64,000 bases of DNA from Aquimarina sp. AU58 (GCF_900312745.1 NZ_OMPD01000014.1:1302001-1366000), one strand, 5' to 3'; positions 50,827 to 60,939 are shown, numbered from the stretch's first letter. Numbers and translations: made by a program. Notes: generated by a model not told the origin, from the letters alone.

Positions 50827-51657
50827 TTATTTTTCTGCTACAATAAACATTTTCTTAGCATCTGTAGTATAAGGTTCTTTTTGGTGACCACCTTCTATAG
50901 TTTTTATGTTAAACCCGACTTGTTTAAGCATTAGTTTAATTTCAAATGGAAATATAATACGCCATTTCATACTATAATTTTTGCGTTTTACTGTACCGTC
51001 AGAAAGTACTTCGTCATACCAGCCATATAATTCCTGAACTTGGTTTTTATTCATAGGTCCTGATGCTGCAAATCTTGTATACGAATTACCGGTGTGAGAA
51101 TTTTTTCTTGTAAAAAATGGTTTAGGTATGGCATCGCCAGATAGGTTTAAAATAAACGGATTCATAAGATCTATTGCTATTAATCCACCTTTAGACATAT
51201 GATTGTAAATACTAGATAAGGCCTTGCATTGACTATCAAAATCAGGAATACACATTAGACTATTAAACGCACATATTACCAATTTGTAATCTGTTTTATC
51301 CAGATTCAATGTGGTTATATCCTGTTCTACCAGTTGTATGTTTTGACGGATGTCTTCATCTTCTCTTTGTAAATTATGTTCAAATTGTTCTAATATACCT
51401 CTGGAGTTATCAACTCCAGTAACTCGATGACCAGCTTTGGCTAATGGTATGGTTACACGGCCAGATCCACAACATAATTCGAGAACCTCTCCATTATTTT
51501 TTGTTGAAAATTCAAGAAAACGATCGACATCATGTTTAAGACCTTGTGAGGAAACAGTATCATCGAAGTTTTTAGAAAAAACAGAGTGTTCTTCTGAAGG
51601 GTAATCACTATCATAATATTGTATTGAAGGATGATCCTTTGGTAAGTTTGTATTCAT
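50827..51657 (-). CDS. Class I SAM-dependent methyltransferase
   Basis: This 276-residue protein shows the Rossmann methyltransferase motif I, VLELCCGSGRVTIPLAKAG with GVDNS at the end of strand 2 (about residues 58-85), then motif post II VEQDITTLNL, YKLVICAFNSLMC and GGLIAIDLMNP. Its substrate cannot be told; the C-terminal part is a family-typical beta-sheet. It lies 51 bases upstream of the HExxH gene on the same strand and may be read in the same unit. Confidence 0.88.
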   Translation of the reverse strand: MNTNLPKDHPSIQYYDSDYPSEEHSVFSKNFDDTVSSQGLKHDVDRFLEFSTKNNGEVLELCCGSGRVTIPLAKAGHRVTGVDNSRGILEQFEHNLQREDEDIRQNIQLVEQDITTLNLDKTDYKLVICAFNSLMCIPDFDSQCKALSSIYNHMSKGGLIAIDLMNPFILNLSGDAIPKPFFTRKNSHTGNSYTRFAASGPMNKNQVQELYGWYDEVLSDGTVKRKNYSMKWRIIFPFEIKLMLKQVGFNIKTIEGGHQKEPYTTDAKKMFIVAEK

Positions 51658-51960
51658 AAATTTGTTTTTAAGGTATAGCCGTTGCCAAAAGACTATGTAG
51701 TATCTCTATTCGTTTTTTGATTGATTCTTTTATGATGATTGTGAGTATTACGATCTCAAAAGTATCGTTTCCTTTTATGAATAAATCGTGAGTTTTGGTA
51801 TCAAACGGTCTCACTTTTATGAAATGAGACAACTCTTAACAGTTTTTATGAATTTGAATACGGATATGGTTTAAAGTAGGGTTCTTATTATATTAAGAAA
51901 ACCTTAACCACTACACCCGTAAGATATATTTACATTTAGAGCTTTAAAAACTCGACAATA
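51658..51960. other. Intergenic region between methyltransferase and amidohydrolase
   Basis: 303 bases between divergent genes. It contains a GTCTCA/TGAGAC hairpin (51808-51830) and a TACATTTA box (51931-51938) that is probably the -7 element of the amidohydrolase gene, 22 bases before its ATG. Confidence 0.45.
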
Positions 51961-53583
51961 ATGAAAAAATCATCCTTACTATTAGTTATTACTGTATTAC
52001 TTTTTTCTTGTAAAAAACCAGTTGAAGTAGACGTATTGGTTATTAATGCAAATGTATATACTGTAGAGGATACGAATCCAAAAGCAGAGGCATTTGCTAT
52101 AAAAGGGGGTAAATTTATTGCTGTAGGGAGTAACGATGAAATCTTAAAGGGGTATACGACAACTAATACTTTGGATGCAGGAGGAAAAACAATAGTACCT
52201 GGATTGATTGATGCACATTGTCATTTTTATGGCCTTGGGTTACAACAGCAAAAAGTGGATCTTGTGGGAACCAAAAGTTATGCAGAAGTATTGGATCGTA
52301 TTGTAGCTTTTCAGAAAGAAAAAAATGTATCATTTATTACCGGAAGAGGATGGGATCAAAATGATTGGGAAGTAAAAGAATTTCCGACCAAAGAAAAATT
52401 AGATAGCTTGTTTCCTGATACTCCTGTGGCAGTAACCCGAGTAGATGGCCATGCAATGATAGCAAATCAAAAAGCATTAGATCTTGCTAAAATTACTATA
52501 AATACCAAAGTAGAAGGGGGAGAGATACTTCAAAAAGATGGAAAACTTACTGGTGTATTAATCGATAACCCTATGAGGTTGATCGGTGCAGTTATCCCTA
52601 AGCCTACAGTACGAGAGCAAATACAGGCTTTAAAAGATGCCGAAAAAATTAATTTTGGGTATGGATTAACAACTGTAGATGATGCGGGATTGAGTCCCGA
52701 AGTGATTACACTAGTAGATAGCTTACAGAAAATAAATGAACTTAAAATAAGGATGTATGCTATGGTAAGTAATGTACCCGAATATGTAGATCATTATCTA
52801 AAAAGTGGAGTACATAAAACAGATAAGTTAAATGTTTCTTCTTTCAAAGTATATGCAGATGGAGCCTTAGGATCTAGAGGAGCTACACTAAAACGACCAT
52901 ATGCAGATATGGAAAATCATTATGGAGCTATGGTCATCGGAAATGATGATTTTAAAACTCTGGCAAAACGATTAGCAGGATCACCTTTTCAGATGAATAC
53001 TCATGCTATTGGGGACTCGGCCAATGCAGTAGTAATGAAAACGTATTATGATGTGCTTCAAAATAAATCGGATAGAAGATGGAGAGTAGAACATGCCCAG
53101 GTGGTGGCTCCCGAAGAATTTGAAATCCTTAATAATAATCTGGTTATGAGCGTGCAACCAACTCATGCTACAAGTGATATGTATTGGGCAGATGAACGAT
53201 TAGGAGAAGAACGTATAAAAGGAGCATATGCTTATAAAAAATTATTAGAAAAAACGGGTAGAATTGCTTTGGGTACAGACTATCCTGTAGAGCATGTAAG
53301 TCCATTCTATACTTTTTATGCTGCGGTAGCCCGAAAAGATCTAAAGCAATATCCAGAAGGTGGTTTTCAAAAAGAAAATGCACTTAGTAGAGAAGAAACT
53401 CTAAAAGGAATGACGCTTTGGGCAGCTTACAGTAACTTTGAAGAATATGAAAAAGGAAGCATTACCGCAGGTAAATTTGCAGATTTTGTAATCCTTGAGG
53501 ATAACATCATGGAAATTGATGAAGATCAAATCCCAAATATAAAAGTGAAAGCTACTTATATTGATGGAGAAAAGGTGTACTAG
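51961..53583 (+). CDS. Amidohydrolase-3 (YtcJ-like) lipoprotein
   Basis: This 540-residue protein has a lipoprotein signal (LLLVITVLLFSC). The metal-dependent hydrolase fold is seen from VPGLIDAHCHFYGLG (HxH zinc ligands near residue 87), GRGWDQNDW, VDGHAMIANQ, NTHAIGDSANAVV, RVEHAQVVAPEEF and the catalytic Asp in RIALGTDYPVEHVSP. YtcJ-like amidohydrolases act on exocyclic amides or N-formyl groups; the substrate is unknown. Its coding end overlaps the convergent sigma factor gene by 4 bases. Confidence 0.93.
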   Translation: MKKSSLLLVITVLLFSCKKPVEVDVLVINANVYTVEDTNPKAEAFAIKGGKFIAVGSNDEILKGYTTTNTLDAGGKTIVPGLIDAHCHFYGLGLQQQKVDLVGTKSYAEVLDRIVAFQKEKNVSFITGRGWDQNDWEVKEFPTKEKLDSLFPDTPVAVTRVDGHAMIANQKALDLAKITINTKVEGGEILQKDGKLTGVLIDNPMRLIGAVIPKPTVREQIQALKDAEKINFGYGLTTVDDAGLSPEVITLVDSLQKINELKIRMYAMVSNVPEYVDHYLKSGVHKTDKLNVSSFKVYADGALGSRGATLKRPYADMENHYGAMVIGNDDFKTLAKRLAGSPFQMNTHAIGDSANAVVMKTYYDVLQNKSDRRWRVEHAQVVAPEEFEILNNNLVMSVQPTHATSDMYWADERLGEERIKGAYAYKKLLEKTGRIALGTDYPVEHVSPFYTFYAAVARKDLKQYPEGGFQKENALSREETLKGMTLWAAYSNFEEYEKGSITAGKFADFVILEDNIMEIDEDQIPNIKVKATYIDGEKVY

Positions 53584-54251
53584 ATAGCATTCATTACTTT
53601 ATCTACGATAGTATCACATTTGCTAAATCCAAATTCGAAAATGTCAGTATCCAGGGAGAGTTCATAGAGTTCTTCTCTAATCATATCTTTGGCACGATGT
53701 AGGCGAACCTTTACATTAGAAACTGTTAACCCTAAACAATCTGATATTTCTGCCATACTCATACCTTCAACCTCTCTAAGAACATAAACGGTTCGGTATT
53801 TTACATCTAATAGATCAATAGTTTTTTCTAAGATCTGTTTTGCTTCTTGTCGTATCATTTTTTTTTCGGGATTTAATTGTTCAGTATCAGGAATCTCGAG
53901 AACAAAATCATTCGATACGCTATTTTCAGATTTATATAAATTAAGATATTTTCCTTTTGTTTTTAATCGAGCTAGAGTTTCATTTATTCCAATTCGTATC
54001 AACCAGGTAGAGAATTGCGAGTTGTGCTTAAACTGGTAGAGTTTTTCATAGGCTTTTAAATATGTGTTTTGCATTATGTCTTCAATTTCTGCAAGATCAT
54101 TTATATAACTTCGAATAACTCGATATAGTTTTTGGTTATTTCTTCTTAGCAAGATTTCATACAACTCTTTTTCTCCAGAATGAATACGGCATATTACATC
54201 AGAATCTGATATTTTATGAGTTTTATAATCATTGATTTTAATGGGTTCCAT
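53580..54251 (-). CDS. ECF-type RNA polymerase sigma factor
   Basis: This 223-residue protein has sigma region 2 (LLRRNNQKLYRVIRSYI, AEIEDIMQNTYLKAYEKL, FSTWLIRIGINETLARLK) and region 4 (VYVLREVEGMSMAEISDCLGL, VSNVKVRLHRAKDMIRE). The C-terminal tail ends FGFSKCDTIVDKVMNAI and is longer than in minimal ECF factors. There is no anti-sigma gene next to it: the next gene downstream is convergent, and the gene upstream is a small DoxX-like membrane protein on the other strand. Confidence 0.93.
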   Translation of the reverse strand: MEPIKINDYKTHKISDSDVICRIHSGEKELYEILLRRNNQKLYRVIRSYINDLAEIEDIMQNTYLKAYEKLYQFKHNSQFSTWLIRIGINETLARLKTKGKYLNLYKSENSVSNDFVLEIPDTEQLNPEKKMIRQEAKQILEKTIDLLDVKYRTVYVLREVEGMSMAEISDCLGLTVSNVKVRLHRAKDMIREELYELSLDTDIFEFGFSKCDTIVDKVMNAI

Positions 54252-54363
54252 AGCTTGTTATTTATAGCTTAGATGAAAAACTGCATAAAAAGTTACAAAA
54301 CTTTGTAACCAAAAAGTGGATTTTTTATCTAAAAACCGAATAACAAAAAAAATATTTGAAATT

Positions 54364-54738
54364 ATGGATTCGCAGATTAAGACAGTTTTTACACTACTAA
54401 AATATACATATGGCCTTGTGCCCATAGTTGCCGGATTAGACAAATTTATCAATATACTTACAGATTGGAGTCAGTATGTTTCTCCTGGGTTCGCAGCTAT
54501 ATTACCTTTTGAAGCCAAAACATTTATGAGTATTGTGGGAGTGATCGAAATTATAGCAGGTATTTTAGTGCTTTATCGCCCCAAAATAGGTGGATATGTG
54601 GTTATGGGATGGCTATTAGCTATAGCATTAACTCTTCTATTTAGCGGACATTATATTGATGTAGCGGTAAGAGATATTGTGATGGCAATAGGAGCATTCT
54701 CACTAGTAAAATTAGCAAGTTCTATAGTCGAACAATAA
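54364..54738 (+). CDS. DoxX-like small membrane protein
   Basis: This protein has about 124 residues from the Met at 54364; the frame's earlier Met (54316) gives only a polar extension. Four hydrophobic helices: YGLVPIVAGLDKF, ILPFEAKTFMSIVGVIEIIAGILVLY, YVVMGWLLAIALTLLF and VRDIVMAIGAFSLV. The layout matches the DoxX/DUF417-like group. It is divergent from the sigma factor gene with about 110 bases between start codons, so the two may share a control region. Confidence 0.8.
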   Translation: MDSQIKTVFTLLKYTYGLVPIVAGLDKFINILTDWSQYVSPGFAAILPFEAKTFMSIVGVIEIIAGILVLYRPKIGGYVVMGWLLAIALTLLFSGHYIDVAVRDIVMAIGAFSLVKLASSIVEQ

Positions 54739-54841
54739 AAATTATAAGCAGATTAAAAAAGAGAAAGATTAGCGTATTAGGAATGCCAGTGATTTTTTTC
54801 AAGAAAGCATCATCAGTATAAAAAGGTGGTGCTTTCTTATT

Positions 54842-55612
54842 TTACTTTCCTCCATTTGCTTGCAGATCGGCAATGCATTGGGCATCTAGTTCTGGAATTA
54901 CATCACCCATACCCATCATCCCACTACCAAATTCTATTGCGGCTTCCATCAAACAGTTTGATACATTACAGTGATTACTTGCATCCGGATCTTCATGTTC
55001 AGATTGTAAAGGAGTACCCAGATTTACCAGTCCCATTAGATGACAAAATTCATGGTTTAGCGTAGCAGTTTCTATAGCGCTAAGAGAAGGAGAATTTGGC
55101 CTTGCACTTAATGCACGTAATGTACCTTCATAAATTACCATCGAAGTATTTAGATACGCAGAACCTAAAGTTACTTGCTCATTAGTGTCATTTTCTTTAC
55201 TTCCATCTGCAAAATATACATATACAGTGATATCATCTTCCTTATTAAATAGTGTTCTGGTAGCGTTTTCTATTTCTGCAATCTCTTCAATAGAAAAAGG
55301 GGCTTTACCAGAAGAAGGTATAGAACGTTGTGTGATTGTAATTCCGTCGGGCTTAAATAATCGATCTTGTAAAAACTCTCTAAACCCTTGTATTGCTTGT
55401 GAGGTAGGTTCGAATCCTTGTACAGCTATTATCTCTATAGTTATGCTATTAAAATTGGTTGCGCTTAGCAGATCATTTGCAGAGCTACCCAGAGGTTTCA
55501 TGTTGTTTGCTTGTAAGGCGCTTGTAATTAGTGTATTATCGTCGTCGTCAGAACATCCAATGAGAATAAAAGAAGAGATCAACAGGTAACCAAAGAGCTT
55601 TGTTATTTGCAC
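54842..55612 (-). CDS. Lipoprotein zinc metalloprotease
   Basis: This 256-residue protein has a lipoprotein signal (FGYLLISSFILIGC) then an acidic Asp run. The zinc motif is LNHEFCHLMGLVNLG at about 185-199, with a likely third ligand further on and a Met-rich turn (SNCLMEAAIEF). Cys residues after the motif (HCNVSNCLME) may bind or be disulphide-linked. It resembles the putative membrane metalloproteases of Flavobacteriaceae. It is monocistronic. Confidence 0.82.
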   Translation of the reverse strand: MQITKLFGYLLISSFILIGCSDDDDNTLITSALQANNMKPLGSSANDLLSATNFNSITIEIIAVQGFEPTSQAIQGFREFLQDRLFKPDGITITQRSIPSSGKAPFSIEEIAEIENATRTLFNKEDDITVYVYFADGSKENDTNEQVTLGSAYLNTSMVIYEGTLRALSARPNSPSLSAIETATLNHEFCHLMGLVNLGTPLQSEHEDPDASNHCNVSNCLMEAAIEFGSGMMGMGDVIPELDAQCIADLQANGGK

Positions 55613-56056
55613 AGGATTTCTTTTTAAAGAGGTTATGACTAGTAAGTAAACGAATTTATATTACGTCTTATTTCTAGTTTAACGTTGTTTTGTTAAATGA
55701 TTTCTTTGCCACAAAGATTGTACCATCAATGTTGTTAGGAAGGCTTTGGTCTTTGAAAGCTTGTGTATATATCTGGTTTTAAGAAATTTACGAGTATGGG
55801 GTTAAATACAAACCTATAACCGTATTTATACGTGTTTTTAGAGATAAAGCCATTTTTTTAGAATTTTCAATAGTATGGAAGGCTGATTTTTAAGTACATT
55901 TAGTATAAGAATACTTTTCATATCAAACTTATGAAAGTCTTACTTTTTTGAAAAATGAGTATAGTTACAAACATGTAAATAGCATTTTCTAAAAAAAACC
56001 TTTTTAAACATATTCTAGATCTTAAAACCAAAAATTAACCAAAAAATTAAAATCAA
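55613..56056. other. 444-base intergenic region upstream of the lodA-like operon
   Basis: AT-rich DNA between divergent genes. No perfect TAnnTTTG box close to the lodA start is visible and no other feature is clear. The operon's promoter should lie here. Confidence 0.4.
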
Positions 56057-58105
56057 ATGCAATTATCCATTCACCCATCTATTGGAGTTGCCCGATTAGG
56101 AAACAGTACAACTGAACTTTGTTTATCACCAGATCAGATAGGAGGACTTCCTTTTGATTGTGATGAACATGGGAATCTAACAGGGCCAATCAAAGAATTT
56201 AAAGATGCTAAAGGTCTTATCAAAAGACAGGGGCAACCTTTTAAAATATTTGACGAAAATCAGAATGAAATCACTCTGGATTCTGAGCATATCAAATCTA
56301 TTGAATGGACAGTGCATTTGGCGAATAAAAAAGCTGCCTGGTATCAGTTTAGTGAACTTGAAGGGAATTTATTATTCGGTACTGAAAACAGTTATGAAAA
56401 TCGTGGAGTACCTTTGCGAAACCCTGATACGACCGATAGACAAACCTTAATTATAGATCCGGGACCTAGAACTATTCTGGGAAAGAATAAATCAATCGCT
56501 TTTGATGAGGAAAATGTACCAAATGGATATCCAGCACGATTCCCTCCTTCAAAGGTGAAATATGGATTACCTGTAGAAAAATTAGGAGATTTATTGACAG
56601 ATGATAAAGGACGACTCATTGTATTTGGTGGATACGGGCATGCAGGAGGAAATGAACCCTTAACAAGTTATGGAGGCTCTAATACCTGGCACGATGATAT
56701 TTCAGATGGAACGGTATATTGTACCGTTACAGATACAGATGATAATGAATATGAGCTTTCAGCGTGGGTGATTATAGGATCTCCTGATTTTGCTCCAGAG
56801 ATTGTAAATATTTCTACCCTAAGTGATACGATGTTTGATGTTGGGGTGCGTAATTTTGATTTGGATTCAGATATGTATTCAAAGACTACAGGTGAATGGA
56901 ATACCAGTTTTATTGTAGATTTTAAAAGAGACATACTTCCTATTATCAATAGGATAAGTCGTTACCAATGGGTTTCCAACGTTCAGTCGATGATGGCATT
57001 TACTAGTAACATTTTTGATTTTTCAGATCCATCAGAAGGAAATAAAGAAAACCGTAAGCAATATCTATCTTATTTCAGAAACAATGATGCCCAACCGCCA
57101 GTGCCTCCACATTTACCACAACAACAATTGTTTAAAGAAAATGGAGGTGATATCTTTCCGATGATGCCATTGAATTCTGGTAGTAATTCTGTAAGCAATA
57201 TCAATGTCAATAAATTTATGGCATTAAATGAAACCCAATTGTTTTTATTAGGACAATGGGCAGAAGGAAAATTTGTTAATAATGAAACTCCACAAGAATA
57301 TCCTGTTAACCCAATGGATACGGTAGGAGTAGGAAACTGTGTAGGGTTACCGATGTGTCCTGGTATTGAAGTTACATGGAGTATGCAAAATGATGTAATT
57401 TATGAGGCACCATATGTAATCAAACAGTATGAAAATGAAGAGTATTATGCGCAACATGGATTGAACCCTTCTAGAGATGAGAGTGAAGGTGGTGGTTGTG
57501 AACCTGGAGATTTAACCAAAAGAATGGCATGCCCATGGCAAGCCGACTTTTTTCAATGTACAGTCCAGTATATCAATTTTACCGTACCCTCGATCAATAA
57601 AATAACACTTAGTAATGGGACTAATGTTCCGTTACCACCTACTTACTATACATATTGGTGGCCGCCACAAAGCCCTTGGGATGTGATCGTAGGTGAATTT
57701 ACAGATAAAGGACAAGGACAAACGCACTTACCTGCGGGACAACAGGTCAATTATGCCCGTGGTATCAACAGTTTTGTGCAAATGGTTGAGTATTGGTACG
57801 CACTTGGGTTTATCAGAGATAAAAATAGGGCAACTCCAGGATATCCATATATTGTAGAGACCGAAAGAAATAATGAACAATTCTCTTATAAAGAAGTGCC
57901 CGTAGGAGAGATCACTGGAAATGATGCTGATAATGACACCACTATACCTGTATTTTTTATTGAGGAGAATAAGCATGCAGTAAAGAAGAAAAGCAATAAG
58001 GCAAAACTATTGATAGAGCACTTAGAAATGGTCGTGTTTAATAAAATTGAAATAGCACCAGAAGGGCTTGAAATGCCTAGATCAGGAACAAGAAGTAGAA
58101 GGTGA
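56057..58105 (+). CDS. LodA/GoxA-like quinoprotein amino-acid oxidase
   Basis: LodA-family enzymes oxidise amino acids (lysine epsilon- or glycine oxidase) with release of ammonia and H2O2, using a cysteine tryptophylquinone (CTQ) made from their own Cys and Trp. The 682 residues start with the family block SIHPSIGVARLGNS. The likely CTQ pair is C428 (GNCVGLPMCPGIEVTW) and W494 (RMACPWQADFFQC), 66 residues apart, close to the spacing I recall for LodA. C434 is an alternative. The LodB partner follows by 1 base. Substrate cannot be told from sequence. It carries no signal peptide, like other family members. Confidence 0.85.
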   Translation: MQLSIHPSIGVARLGNSTTELCLSPDQIGGLPFDCDEHGNLTGPIKEFKDAKGLIKRQGQPFKIFDENQNEITLDSEHIKSIEWTVHLANKKAAWYQFSELEGNLLFGTENSYENRGVPLRNPDTTDRQTLIIDPGPRTILGKNKSIAFDEENVPNGYPARFPPSKVKYGLPVEKLGDLLTDDKGRLIVFGGYGHAGGNEPLTSYGGSNTWHDDISDGTVYCTVTDTDDNEYELSAWVIIGSPDFAPEIVNISTLSDTMFDVGVRNFDLDSDMYSKTTGEWNTSFIVDFKRDILPIINRISRYQWVSNVQSMMAFTSNIFDFSDPSEGNKENRKQYLSYFRNNDAQPPVPPHLPQQQLFKENGGDIFPMMPLNSGSNSVSNINVNKFMALNETQLFLLGQWAEGKFVNNETPQEYPVNPMDTVGVGNCVGLPMCPGIEVTWSMQNDVIYEAPYVIKQYENEEYYAQHGLNPSRDESEGGGCEPGDLTKRMACPWQADFFQCTVQYINFTVPSINKITLSNGTNVPLPPTYYTYWWPPQSPWDVIVGEFTDKGQGQTHLPAGQQVNYARGINSFVQMVEYWYALGFIRDKNRATPGYPYIVETERNNEQFSYKEVPVGEITGNDADNDTTIPVFFIEENKHAVKKKSNKAKLLIEHLEMVVFNKIEIAPEGLEMPRSGTRSRR

Positions 58106-58106
58106 A

Positions 58107-59249
58107 ATGGCATATCATTTTAAAACAGATGTACTTATTGTAGGTGGTGGCCCGGCAGGAGCTTCCACCGCATTAAGTGTATTAAAATATTCAGATCTTA
58201 AGGTAATGATCGTTGAACAAAGTGATTTAGATACCTTAAGGGTAGGGGAACAGGTAAGCCCGGCGATATTTGACTTACTTGCTTATATGGATATCCATCG
58301 AACAGATTTTGAAACAAACAGTTTTATATATGGTTATGACCATGTAGCCGCCTGGGGAAGTGCTAACCTGTCCTCGAGACATTCTATTTCAAGTACAGTA
58401 GAGGATAGTATACAACTGGATCGGAAAGCTTTTGATTTGTTATTATTGGAACGAGCTGATCAAAGAGGAGCAAGCATTTTACCCAGAACCAGGTGTATTG
58501 ATTTTTGGCAAACCAAAGAAGGAGACTGGACTATTGAACTTAAGCATAAAACCAAAGGTGATATTTTGGTAAAGGCAAACTTTTTGGTCGATGCTACAGG
58601 GCGGCAAAATGCTGTGTCCAGAAATTTGGGATTAAAACCGCTAAAAAGTGATGAATTAGTAGCAATAGGGACCTTTATAACTTTTGAAAAAGGAAAAGTG
58701 CCTGCACAAGAAGTGTTATTAGAAACAGTAGAAGAAGGTTGGTGGTACTGTGCTACCTTACCCAATGACAAAATAGGACTAACACTATTTACAGATGCAG
58801 GAATTGCAAAGGAAAAACAACTTCAGAAGACACATCAATTTAATCAATTACTTTTAAATACTAGATATATCAAAAATAAAATAAAACAAGGGGTTTCATA
58901 TCAATCGCCTTGGGTACGGAATGCTTTTTCAAAATTGATAGATATTACTCCTATAAAAAATTATATCGCTGTTGGTGATGCCATAGCATCTTTTGATCCC
59001 ATTTCTTCTATGGGAATTGGATTTGCCCTTAGTTCGGCTTGTCACGCTTCTAAAACGATCATTGATTTTGAAAATAGCGGGGACGATACATGTAGATTAG
59101 ATTATCAACACAATATCAATGCTATTTATAAAGATTACCAACAGACTAAAAATCAATTTTATGCAACAGAACAACGTTGGAAAGAATCCGAATTTTGGCA
59201 ACAAAGACTGATGAGTAATACTATAAAATCAAAAATAAAATCATACTGA
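58107..59249 (+). CDS. LodB-like FAD-dependent maturation enzyme
   Basis: LodB-type flavoproteins are needed to build the CTQ cofactor of their LodA partner. This 380-residue protein starts with the FAD-binding TDVLIVGGGPAGASTALS, has VVDATGRQ-type FLVDATGRQNAVSRNLG and a second FAD motif in YIAVGDAIASFDPISSMGIGFAL. The start at 58107 follows the lodA-like stop by 1 base and gives the glycine-rich motif right at the N-terminus, so the frame's earlier Met is rejected. Part of a three-gene operon. Confidence 0.85.
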   Translation: MAYHFKTDVLIVGGGPAGASTALSVLKYSDLKVMIVEQSDLDTLRVGEQVSPAIFDLLAYMDIHRTDFETNSFIYGYDHVAAWGSANLSSRHSISSTVEDSIQLDRKAFDLLLLERADQRGASILPRTRCIDFWQTKEGDWTIELKHKTKGDILVKANFLVDATGRQNAVSRNLGLKPLKSDELVAIGTFITFEKGKVPAQEVLLETVEEGWWYCATLPNDKIGLTLFTDAGIAKEKQLQKTHQFNQLLLNTRYIKNKIKQGVSYQSPWVRNAFSKLIDITPIKNYIAVGDAIASFDPISSMGIGFALSSACHASKTIIDFENSGDDTCRLDYQHNINAIYKDYQQTKNQFYATEQRWKESEFWQQRLMSNTIKSKIKSY

Positions 59250-60916
59250 TGATACAAGAACCTTTACACACAGTTTCAGAACTACTGAAAGACAATATTG
59301 ATGCATTTTTAAAAGAACTGAATAGCCATCTTCCATCAAATATAACAATATCGACCAATTGGGGAGAATTAGATAACGTATATAAACATAATAAGAATAG
59401 TCAAATTTTTAATAGAAGACTTCAATACAATCCTTTTGTTATCGTGTACTGCGAAAACGAATCTGATGTAGTAATTACGTATAAAGCAGCTATAGATAAC
59501 AAATTACCAATTCGGGTTCGTGCTGGGGGACATGATCATGAGGGAGAATGCACGGGGACAAATGTGGTATTGATTGATGTTTCAAAAATGGCTTCGTTAA
59601 CTATTGATCCGGTAACCAAGATTGCCAGTATAGGCCCAGGGATTCGCTTTCAAACGCTTACTTCTAAGCTTGCAGAACAAGATGTAATGATTCCACATGG
59701 TACTTGTGCCACTGTAGGAATCGCTGGCTTTACCATGGGAGGCGGCTGGGGCCCCTGGACTCGTAAAATGGGAATGTGCTGTGAACATCTTGTTGGGGCC
59801 AATATCCTATTGGGTGATGGAACCCTTCAAAAGCTGGATGTAAAAAATGGTTCTGTGCCTGAATTATTATGGGCACTTAGAGGAGGTGGAGGTATGAGCT
59901 ATGGTATCATAACCGAATTACGTATACAAACCTTTACCTTACCCGCTGTACTACATCGTTTTGAGGTAGAATGGAATTGTTATGAAGATCAGAAACCAGA
60001 TGCATTAAATGAAGAGGTGCCAACAATTGAAATATTGCAAAAATGGGAAGAGTTAATCGAGTCACCAAATACTTCAAACCTTATAGGAACTAACTTGAAA
60101 ATAAATGGGAGACCATGGGATACAGGAGAACCTGTAAATATCAACACAGTATATAATAATTGTGTTTTTTATGGATATTGGGAAGGAGATGAGAATAGCT
60201 TATGCAAGTTTATAGATGATTATCTTAAAGAAAAAGTTTCGCCTTATACTCTTACCATAGAACCGGCAACCGGAGCAGATTATGCACATAAAAACCAATA
60301 TGGTTCCCATTTAATGGGGAACTGGGACCGGGAATCACACAACAAAATTTTAAATAAATTAGGGTTGCTTAGAGAAGGAACCCCTTTACAACCAGATTAT
60401 GATATTCCTGCTCCTCATAAAATCACATCAAGATTAGTCAATACTGATGGATTAGATGCTCAAGGTAAAAATGGATACAAAGCCTTGTTCGAGAGCTTAT
60501 TTTCTAATCTTATTTTAGATGGTAACAGAAAGTTGGGACTATTTACTTATGTGACTTTAGGAGCTATTGTTGGAGATTATTATATGAAACATGCAGAAAA
60601 TACGGATAGTGCTTTTCCTTATAAGAACAAACTATATACTATACAATATCAATGCTGGTGGAATACGAAAAAAGAGGAGAAGGAAGAATTTCAAGATAAC
60701 TTTGTGTATGATAGAACAAACCGTTCATTGGATTGGATAGAAACCAGTCGGGATTTTGATATTCCTAATACTTCAGGGGCTTTTATAAGCTTTAAAGATA
60801 GTTCAATCCCAACTAAAACTTATTTTGATAAAAGTTATGAACGTTTAAAAGAAATAAAAGAAACCTATTCCAAAGATCCATATAATCATTTTAGAACCCG
60901 AAAAACAATTATCTAA
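59249..60916 (+). CDS. BBE-type FAD-linked oxidase in the lodAB-like operon
   Basis: This 555-residue protein is of the berberine-bridge/PCMH flavin oxidase family, which oxidises alcohols, sugars or alkaloid-like substrates with oxygen. Both possible covalent FAD sites are present: H95 in RVRAGGHDHEG and C153 in GTCATVGIAGFTMGGGWG. The C-terminal BBE motif (YERLKEIKETYSKDPYNHF) is present. Its ATG overlaps the lodB-like stop in TGATG, so the three genes are translationally coupled. No signal peptide is seen. Confidence 0.88.
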   Translation: MIQEPLHTVSELLKDNIDAFLKELNSHLPSNITISTNWGELDNVYKHNKNSQIFNRRLQYNPFVIVYCENESDVVITYKAAIDNKLPIRVRAGGHDHEGECTGTNVVLIDVSKMASLTIDPVTKIASIGPGIRFQTLTSKLAEQDVMIPHGTCATVGIAGFTMGGGWGPWTRKMGMCCEHLVGANILLGDGTLQKLDVKNGSVPELLWALRGGGGMSYGIITELRIQTFTLPAVLHRFEVEWNCYEDQKPDALNEEVPTIEILQKWEELIESPNTSNLIGTNLKINGRPWDTGEPVNINTVYNNCVFYGYWEGDENSLCKFIDDYLKEKVSPYTLTIEPATGADYAHKNQYGSHLMGNWDRESHNKILNKLGLLREGTPLQPDYDIPAPHKITSRLVNTDGLDAQGKNGYKALFESLFSNLILDGNRKLGLFTYVTLGAIVGDYYMKHAENTDSAFPYKNKLYTIQYQCWWNTKKEEKEEFQDNFVYDRTNRSLDWIETSRDFDIPNTSGAFISFKDSSIPTKTYFDKSYERLKEIKETYSKDPYNHFRTRKTII

Positions 60917-60939
60917 ATAATGAAGTGCGATAAATTTCA

